From assembly GCF_029633865.1 (NCBI RefSeq), contig NC_079224.1:23616895-23680894 (forward strand): DNA of 64,000 nucleotides, read 5' to 3'. The stretch is from Lampris incognitus (lineage: Eukaryota > Chordata > Actinopteri > Lampriformes > Lampridae). The notes under the pieces were generated by a model, which made no database searches, was not told where the DNA came from, and saw only the letters and a program-made list of their open reading frames with translations. Shown here piece after piece: positions 58,654 through 64,000 of the stretch. Made by a program: the position numbers and the translations under genes. Every line of letters starts with the position of its first letter. The stretch's first letter is position 1.

Positions 58654-61600
58654 TCATATGGGGACAGAGAGGTGGGTGTGGGCTGTGGCAGCATAGGTGA
58701 CGGTGGAGGGTCCAGGGGGCCAGTCGGGGTCCTCCTGCAGCTCCTTGGCCAGATGCATGTAGCGTGCACTAGGGCCTTTGTTTTTTTGGCAGAATAGCCA
58801 AGACAGGAAGGCTGAGCCCTTGCGGTTGTTGGCAAACTGCAGCACATGGAGTGAAATAATTAGGTAGTGACAGGGAGTTAGCACGCTGGCATGAAAAAAA
58901 GTGAATTATTAGTGAGCAGTACTGACTGGTAGTATGTCTGTTCATTATTTCCACTCAGATTGATAGCCTCTCCAGGAATTTAAGACATTTGTATAGAAAA
59001 TTAGTTTAGAGTTTGAAGACAAAGTCAAATTGATGTGCTAATTGAAATGTACTCTCACTGCATTGTTCATTTCATGAACATTATTTTTTGGATGAAAACT
59101 GAATACTTAAGATTTGGATATTGTTCAGAAATTAGAAAGCGTTTTATGTGGCAAAGGTGCAGCAATAGTAAACTTAAAAACAAAAACATACAACTCTTCT
59201 AAAATCCTTCTACAACTATTTGATAAAATTGATTATGATTTACCATAAATTGAAAACTGACACTTAAAAGTCCTGTAAACGGATATACTCTTGAATGTAA
59301 AATAACAGAACGGACCGTTGACTGAGCCACATTTCAGAGCATTTCGTTTCATCATAGAAGACACCTGAGGGTGGCTCTTTTTAAAATTCATTATTCACCA
59401 AAACGAAAAGAGGATGGAAACGATAGAGCCAAAATAATTATTTTTACACAGACTTAGCATTTACAGACAAAACAAGGCATGCAACAAAGAAAAATAGTGG
59501 GCTAGGATGCTAGCAACTCTATTCTGCATACTTTGAAAAACAACACAATTAAGGTTAAGAAACATGCACAAATCAATCTAGATAGCATGAACAGACAAAA
59601 ACAGTCTGCTGTGGAAGACTTCCCAACCTGAGGTATATAAGCGGAGGGGGAGACCATGGTTTGGCTGACCCCTTGCTTGTCTCGGCTGAACACTAGCCTC
59701 CACAAGATGATGTCAAGGACCAAGGTCTACAGCAGATTTCAGTGGAAAAGAGAGACAAGATGGCAGTTGATCATGCATAGTGTGGAGAATAAGGATTCGG
59801 TTTCAGCCCCATTAACGAACTACCGGTCGAGCAGAGAAACAAATTCAAAACCAGCGATCAACAGTTGTGTTTGATTCATTATGCTGTGACTCATTGTTTT
59901 ATCATCAGATCCGGTTTGAAGAATCACTATGAAAAATCACAGTGCTGACATGCAGGATTAGAAATATTGGCTCAAGGACTGAGCAATCGCTGGTGAACTT
60001 GTCTGGTGAAATGTCTCTAAGCCATACCTCCAGTATGAAAGATACAGTCGCATTCACTACGACAATGATGGCCAGTGTAATGCGCCAGCTGTGGGGAACA
60101 CAGACGATCTGAGGGGGAGGTAAAGCAGTGGGGATGAGGAACGATTGCAGCAGAAAGCTTCACGACCAAAACATAACAGACATGGCATACATCTCATCAT
60201 GCAACCCCTCACACAATCACAACCAACATCTTCTTTCTGGTAGATCAACCAAAACCCTTAACATATTAGTTCCATGTAGGGGACGTTTTTTTGTGCAGTT
60301 TTATGTGTAATTTTTTTTCTAAATTAGCGGATTTCATCATACAATATCATGTTTAATATCAGCCTCTTCCTTTTGTGGGAAAATTTAATCATTTTGTCAG
60401 TTTACCTCCAGAAAGTTGTCAATGGCAGGAATAGGATACAGCATGATGAGGAAGAGGAAGGTATACAAACCCATGCAGGACAGCATGAATGGCCCTTGCG
60501 AAAACAAAAATAAGGAAATTCAGTGAAACACGGTGTTACTGTTGTATTCAAGCTGACAAACATTTCACACACTATTGAGACAATCAGCAAGTAGAGAATC
60601 CATGTTGTTTAGAGCAGCGTTTCTCAAACCTCTCCTGGAGGACCACTTGTCCTGCATGTTTCAGATCTCTCCGCTCCAACACAGCTGATTCAAATGACTC
60701 GTTATGAGCTCCCGAAGCTGCCTAATAACAAAACTGATCATTTAAATCAGCTGTGTTTGGAGCAGGGAGAGATCTAAAACATGCAGGACAAGTGGTCATC
60801 CAGGAGAGGTTTGAGAAACGCTGGTTTAGGGTGAGGCTTACAGTTTTTGTAGCTTGGTTGTCTGAAGGGCTTTCCCTTGGAGAAGACAATGGCCACTATC
60901 AGGTACTGGAAAGCCGAGACATAGAAGAGTGTGGTGTTTTCATAGTTTCTGATGTTTTTGTGGTCATGGGGGGACGTCACATTGATGCTGTAGGCGAGGC
61001 TGGCACTGGAGACATTGCAGGCACTGTTAGAGAGATGATTGGAGTGATGAGGGTGGGGTTGAGCATAAAGTTACTACAAATTTCAGTTAGTTTTCTTTAT
61101 ACTTAGCAATATAAAGCTAAAATATCAAGTCGAAGTATTAGAAATGGGAAAACTAAAATCGTTTGTCACAAGTCCCACACCAATGCAAAAATTACTCTAC
61201 TTCAGTCCTAACTGCTACAATCTGCAATCTTTTTTTTTTTTACCTGTCACTGGGACCTCCAAAGAGCTGAACCATTACAAATCAAATCATCAAAACTAAA
61301 TCATGATAACAACCACTAAATCATTAGCTAAAATTATCGTTACTTACTCCGATTGTGGTGTCCATATCTCATACCAGCTCTGCTGCTGTACCAAGAGGAA
61401 AGCCAGTACTTGAAATGTCATGCAAGTGAGGATCTGGGTCAGAACTGAGAAGAGCAGCGGGCCAGAGATCAGGCTGGATGGCGGACGACACCACACCAGC
61501 TCCTTCCACGCCGGGTTGAGACCCACTTAAGACAGAAACAGTGTGAAACTTTACGTTTAGATTTTATTTTTAAATTTTGAGATTCCTTATTGATCCCTGT

Positions 61601-62143
61601 AGGGAAATTACACTCTGAATTTAACCCATCCTAGCTGTGTAGCTAGGAGCAGTGGGCTGCCGCTGTGCAGCATCCGAGGACCAACTCCAGCTCGTCTTGC
61701 CATGCCTCAGTCAAGGGCACAGACAGGAGTACTAACCCTAACATGTATGTCTTTTTTTTGATGGTGGGGGAAACCACAGCACCCGGAGAAAACCCACCGC
61801 AGACACGGGGAGAACATGCAAACTCCACACAAAGGACAACCTGGGATGACCCCCAAGGTTGGACAAGCACGGGGTTCGAACCCAGGACCTTCTTGCTGAG
61901 GCGACAGCGCTAAACACTGCACCACCATGCTGCCCAAATGACTTAGTGTCCATTAAAGTGTCCTTAAATGTCCATAAGAAAGATGGAAGGACCAGATCTT
62001 TTGAACCCCCTGAGCTCAAAAACTTTACACAAATGACACCATGAAAGGAGCGTCAGTCTGTTCTACTCACTTGTGAAGGCGATTATGAGAATGATGACAA
62101 TGTCAATGAAGAGGAACTGGAAGACTCCCAAATTGCTGAGGAT
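58654..62143 (-). CDS. atp13a3: P5B-type cation-transporting ATPase, ATP13A3-like, C-terminal seven exons
   Basis: Exons are 62071-62143, 61348-61525, 60842-61023, 60406-60494, 60028-60108, 59628-59726 and 58654-58836, 294 codons plus stop; phases agree throughout. P5B ATPases are late-endosomal/lysosomal polyamine exporters; ATP13A3 takes part in polyamine uptake. This part is the C-terminal membrane domain. Landmarks are [60 protein letters not shown] then [13 protein letters not shown] (a P5B hallmark), [52 protein letters not shown], and the tail [18 protein letters not shown]. The closest human wording I recall is ATP13A3 rather than ATP13A4 or A5. The last donor is GTTGGG, a weak site. 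The ATPase core with DKTGT lies beyond the right edge. Confidence 0.87.
60615..60823. mobile_element. Palindromic hAT-type MITE, 209 bp, in an atp13a3-like intron
   Basis: Long inverted ends: CAGCGTTTCTCAAACCTCTC at the left and its complement GAGAGGTTTGAGAAACGCTG at the right. They extend inward through CACTTGTCCTGCATGTTT, giving near-complete palindrome arms. The 8-bp duplication is GTTTAGAG (60607-60614) and GTTTAGGG (60824-60831), 7 of 8 matching, as for hAT. It has no coding capacity. Its right end lies about 18 bp inside the intron from the exon boundary at 60842. Confidence 0.88.
61573..61935 (-). mobile_element. SINE family A', second copy, in an atp13a3-like intron
   Basis: Same structure as 57975-58303: head with the GCACCACC/GCGACAGCGC region at the right, GGTTCGAACCCAG box B in reverse, ACATGCAAACTCCACACAAA, then the alternative tail ending at the left in ATTCCTTATTGATCCCTGTA. 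It lies between the exons at 61348-61525 and 62071-62143. Confidence 0.78.
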
Positions 62144-62370
62144 CTATTGGGGCAACAAAGAGTAAGAAAAGAGTGCAATGCATTTACATTGATACAGAGG
62201 TAGGGCATATAATCACATAGCATCCCTCTCTAAATTTCTAACACAGATTAAAGAGGAGGCCACTTCACTTTATGTCTACCAGCCAGTAAGTTATTCTATC
62301 AGTTAGTTATACTACACATCAGTGAAATTTACAATTAAACTCTTCACTGTCATTGAAAATGTTTGTAGAA

Positions 62371-62707
62371 GACACAATTGGCTGTGTCTGCGGGTGGGAA
62401 GCCGGATGTGGGTACGTGTCCTGGTCACTGCACTAGCGCCTCCTCTGGTCAGTTGGGATGCCTGTTCGGGGGGGAGGGGGAACTGGGGAAATAGCGTGAT
62501 TCTCCACGCGCTAGGTCCCCCTGGTGAAACTCCTCACTGTCAGGTGAAAAGAAGCGGCTGGCAACTCCAGATGTATCAGAGGAGGCATGTGGTAGTCTGC
62601 AGCCCTACCCGGATCAGAAGAGGGGGTGAAGCAGTGACCGGGACAATTCGGAAGAGTGGGGTAATTGGCCGGATAATATTGGGGCGAAAAGGGAGAAAAA
62701 AAAAAAA
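62371..62707 (+). mobile_element. SINE family B, 5'-truncated, with 16-bp target-site duplication
   Basis: Begins in the family B body (GACACAATTGGCTGTGTCTG) and ends in the A-rich tail. It is flanked by a perfect 16-bp duplication, GAAAATGTTTGTAGAA, at 62355-62370 and 62708-62723. The absent head plus long duplication show LINE-type target-primed reverse transcription with early stop. It lies upstream of the first visible exon of the atp13a3-like gene, so in an intron. Confidence 0.88.
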
Positions 62708-62723
62708 GAAAATGTTTGTAGAA

Positions 62724-63794
62724 CAATCCTTTGTTATGGAGCTAATGGACGGGCAACGCCATTGGGTTTTTTTTTTAAATCTATTCATCCCCTCACTTGT
62801 CTCTCAAGTCTATCACGTCCATTAACCCATTAATATCCACAGTGCAATTTTATCATTTCCTTTACAGCACTCATAGTACTAGCTGAGCTATACGGAAATC
62901 CATTGAAATTTTTCAAATTGGTGAAAGTATGAGGCTACAGTGCAAGTTTTTCTTAACATCCTTTCTTTAGTCATTAGTCACAAGGGGTTGCCGTTTTTTT
63001 TTTTTTATTTTCCACGAAAACACCTCTAGAATAGGTTAAAAATTTTAGATCTTCATAATATTTGATACACACATAGTCTAGACTCTTACAATATAGATTT
63101 AAAAAGAAAAATTATAATCTCTTGCTTTTTTCTTGGTCTAGTATTGACATTGTGCAGCTCTTTGACACATTTAGATATGTACAAAAGGTAGCTTATATTT
63201 AACTGCATTTCAAAATATCTGACTTTAATAAAATTCAAAAGCAATGTATTTAAAATGTAATGCATAAAATATTTCACAATTCAGTAATTCAAACAGTATT
63301 TCACAAACAGCAATTCACGTAAATTGTAATTATGAAGAACATTTAACTTGTAATTGTATAGCTAGTTAATTTATCATCGATAACAGAGCTCAACAGTTCC
63401 TTGCTTGGTGACAGCTCTTTACAGGGGGTGGAAGCCCCTGTTGCGGTCATGTCTAGATGGTAACTCTAGTTTTGCGAAATTTTCAAAACTCTTGGAATTT
63501 TTTTATGCATTGTTTCTTCATTCTACTTGTGGTTTGTCATTGTGTACCGCGTTGTTTCTTAATTGTGTGCATTGCCCTACACCCCATTCCAACCCTTAAC
63601 GCTAACCTTAACCACTCACCTTCACCCTTTGTGCTGACCCACTTTCTTTGACAAGCGCTACTGTGCTGAATCAAATGTGCATGTGTGAGAGTTTCGCAAA
63701 TATAGAGTTACCACCTAGACGTGGCCCTCTCTTTGGCAACTGCAACAAACCAGATATATGTGAATAAAAATACACCGGCATTTCAAAGACTGAA
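62724..63794. other. Intron sequence of the atp13a3-like gene, nothing recognised
   Basis: AT-rich, with no exon of the P5B ATPase that I can find; the next upstream exon must lie beyond the window. A stretch at 63400-63620 repeats CCTAACCCTAACC-like phrases only weakly. Confidence 0.4.
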
Positions 63795-63860
63795 GATGAA
63801 TGAATGAATGCCTTTATTTGTCATTGCACAGCTGTACAATGAAATTAAGTGCAACTTCCC
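63795..63860 (-). repeat. LINE/SINE 3'-tail fragment, second copy
   Basis: ATGAATGAATGCCTTTATTT, then GTCATTGCACAGCTGTACAA, then TGAAATTAAGTGCAACT. It matches 39018-39080. A short (GT)n run follows at 63921-63940. Confidence 0.5.
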
Positions 63861-64000
63861 AGTGGTACAAAATAAAATAAAATGATGTTTGTAAACAAGC
63901 ATCTGGCTTTGGACTTTATTCTGTGTGTGTGTGTGTGTGTTAGGGGTTGGGACACCTCAAAAAAGAACAGAGGTCATTAGTTTATAAGAATACAGCCATA

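Overview
This is vertebrate nuclear DNA, almost certainly from a ray-finned (teleost) fish. The signs are spliced genes with GT/AG introns, teleost-type repeats (tRNA-headed SINEs with GGAT tails, L2, L1/Tx1 and RTE-like LINEs, Tc1, hAT, Gypsy and BEL/Pao), long CA, CT and GT microsatellites, and four host genes whose human relatives lie on 3q28-q29 (CLDN1, CPN2, HES1, ATP13A3; human positions from memory). There is no sign of a prokaryotic replicon, operon or CRISPR array.

Layout. 1-33 kb is a transposon graveyard with no host gene that I can support. It holds an L2 LINE cut by a SINE and by a LINE/SINE chimera (1-2.7 kb), an L1/Tx1 3' end (2.9-3.6 kb), a complete 1,220-bp Tc1 element (6.5-7.7 kb), an L1/Tx1 ORF1 (8.9-9.9 kb), a short LTR unit and an unclassified modular repeat (10.1-11.4 kb). 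A MADF/THAP region carries a hAT insertion (11.9-16.4 kb). A deep nest fills 16.6-28.1 kb: RTE-like LINE, then SINE, then Gypsy element, then BEL/Pao element, with miniature LTR units in the Gypsy body. Beyond it are an L2 3' end, a second copy of the modular repeat and a decayed Tc1 relative (29.9-32 kb).

33-64 kb is the gene-bearing half. A claudin-1-like gene (minus strand, four coding exons, 211 aa) stands head to head with a cpn2-like leucine-rich-repeat gene (plus strand, one coding exon, 525 aa). A Hes1/her-type bHLH-Orange-WRPW repressor follows (minus strand, four exons, 258 aa). After about 9 kb without a gene come the last seven exons of a P5B-ATPase of the ATP13A3 type (minus strand, running off the right edge). 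Tc1, SINE and MITE insertions sit in introns and leave the splice signals intact.

The products serve different jobs (tight junctions, a secreted peptidase cofactor, a Notch-responsive repressor, a late-endosomal transporter), so the block is conserved neighbourhood rather than a pathway. The most interesting unexplained structure is a roughly 142-155-bp LTR carrying a tRNA-like Pol III promoter body, seen as an LTR/54-bp/LTR miniature element and as single LTRs.
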